NCBI GenBank assembly: GCA_031127185.1
Contig: JARIET010000137.1
Location: 1 to 7,561, forward strand
Length of the DNA: 7,561 nucleotides
Source: Gemmatimonadota bacterium
GTDB taxonomy: Bacteria; Gemmatimonadota; Gemmatimonadetes; Gemmatimonadales; Gemmatimonadaceae
Direction of reading: 5' to 3'
Below, in pieces: positions 6,495-7,561 of this stretch (positions are counted from its first letter, which is position 1; each line of letters begins with the position of its first letter). Both the position numbers and the translations under genes were made by a program. The notes under the pieces were generated by a model. It did not search any database. It was not told the DNA's origin and saw nothing but the letters and a program-made list of their open reading frames with translations.

Positions 6495-7561
6495 ATGCGA
6501 CGAATCCACGCTGGTGCGGTGTTTGCCTTCCTCAGCGCGACTGTGTCCCTCGGCGCACAGCAGGCGCCCGAGCCATTCAAGGTTGGCACGCTCTCGCAGA
6601 ATGGCCGACCGTTCGTTGGAGTCGTGGTCCGCGACACGATAGTGATCGATCTCAACGCGGCGAACACGGCCGTGCGGACCCCCGCGTCGACAATTGGTTC
6701 GGTTGACGGAATGAAGGACCTGATTGCGCGTTACGATGGCGGAGTCAAGGCACGCATTGTGGAACTCATCCGCGCAGCCAACCTGGGCGGCGGGCAGCGA
6801 CCGGCGTGGGTACACAACCTCCGGACGCTCAAGGTGCTCCCGCCGATCATGTACCCGACGACGATGCTGAACGTGGCGGTCAACTACGCCGAGCATGATA
6901 TCGAGATGGCGCGTGGCCGAATCGGCACGGCGAATCCGCCAACCGCCGGGCGTGCGCTGCCAAATACGTCGAGTTCAACGGGCATTTGGGAGCGCGCTGC
7001 CGATGACTGGCGCTGGAATCCCTACATGTTCATGAAGGCGCCAGGGGTGATTGTCGCCGACGGCGAGGATGTTCGGATTCCCGTTGGCCGCACCCAGATT
7101 GAGTGGGAGTGCGAGCTCGGCGTCGTGATCGGCAAGACCACCAACCGGCCAGGGATTGCGGGGGCGATGGACCAGATTTTCGGCTACACCCTGGAGAACG
7201 ACATGTCAGACCGCGGAGGGCGGGGTGACACGCGCAGTGGCTCGGATTGGGTCATTGCGAAGAACCACGACACGTTTGCGCCGATGGGCCCGTTCATCAC
7301 GCCGAAGGAGTTCGCCCCGGACGTGAAGCGACTGAAGATGACGTTCGTGCTCAACGATCAGGTACTGCAGGAAGGAACGACGGCGCAGATGATCCACGAC
7401 GTGGCGGAAATCGTTGCCTACGCCGGCAACATCATGACACTGCGCCCCGGAGACGTGCTAGCGACGGGAACCCCGCCGGGCGTGGGGTCGGCGCGCAACC
7501 CACCGGTGCTGCTCAAGGCCGGCGATCGGATGTCGTGCACGTACGAGGGAATCGGCACCCT
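6495..7561 (+). CDS. Exported fumarylacetoacetate hydrolase (FAH) family protein, partial (3' end beyond window)
   Basis: The frame is open from the ATG to the window edge, giving 355 residues; by family length only a short C-terminus should be missing. Residues 1-21 look like a signal peptide (MRRIHAG, hydrophobic core AVFAFLSATVSL, GA|QQ cleavage), unusual for a family that is mostly cytoplasmic. FAH-fold hallmarks follow in order: NYAEHDIEM (H134/E137, the His-Glu dyad position), WECELGVVIGK (E205, E207) and GYTLENDMSDR (D236), which together make the metal-binding Glu-x-Glu...Asp set. Then come AKNHDTFAPMGP (K256, D259) and GTPPGVG (325-331). Family members hydrolyse C-C bonds of beta-diketo acids, decarboxylate oxaloacetate, or hydrate/isomerise related acids from aromatic degradation; which applies here cannot be told. 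About 30 extra residues separate the His-Glu dyad from FMKAP. It is the third gene of the plus-strand cluster, 22 bp after the ATPase gene. Confidence 0.85.
   Translation, partial: MRRIHAGAVFAFLSATVSLGAQQAPEPFKVGTLSQNGRPFVGVVVRDTIVIDLNAANTAVRTPASTIGSVDGMKDLIARYDGGVKARIVELIRAANLGGGQRPAWVHNLRTLKVLPPIMYPTTMLNVAVNYAEHDIEMARGRIGTANPPTAGRALPNTSSSTGIWERAADDWRWNPYMFMKAPGVIVADGEDVRIPVGRTQIEWECELGVVIGKTTNRPGIAGAMDQIFGYTLENDMSDRGGRGDTRSGSDWVIAKNHDTFAPMGPFITPKEFAPDVKRLKMTFVLNDQVLQEGTTAQMIHDVAEIVAYAGNIMTLRPGDVLATGTPPGVGSARNPPVLLKAGDRMSCTYEGIGT

Overview
This GC-rich window comes from a Gram-negative bacterial chromosome. The mix of proteins suggests Gemmatimonadota or a related group such as Acidobacteriota: a large exported S9 peptidase, a CBM9/DUF5916-type exported protein, a MoxR-like ATPase and an exported fumarylacetoacetate-hydrolase-fold protein. 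This placement rests on family content and base composition only; there is no rRNA or other phylogenetic marker here.

The window is almost entirely coding and consists of two divergent gene clusters around one 137-bp intergenic region (2112-2248). On the minus strand, read leftwards, are a phospholipase-D-type cardiolipin synthase (675-2111) and, with no gap, the 5' part of a gene for an exported DUF5916-like protein that leaves the window at base 1. On the plus strand are an exported S9 (prolyl oligopeptidase-type) serine peptidase (2249-4984), a MoxR/ChlI-like AAA+ ATPase (5012-6472), and the 5' part of a gene for an exported FAH-family protein that leaves the window at base 7561. The plus-strand gaps are only 27 and 22 bp, so these three genes are probably cotranscribed.

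The minus-strand pair looks like cell-envelope functions: membrane phospholipid synthesis plus a secreted, probably outer-membrane protein. The plus-strand set combines two secreted hydrolase-fold proteins with a cytoplasmic remodelling ATPase. No shared pathway can be read from the sequence.

I see no tRNA, rRNA, CRISPR array, insertion sequence, attachment site or convincing intrinsic terminator. Nothing here amounts to a clear undescribed system. The points most worth a second look are the MoxR-like ATPase with no adjacent von Willebrand factor A (VWA) partner, and the FAH-fold enzyme with a signal peptide.
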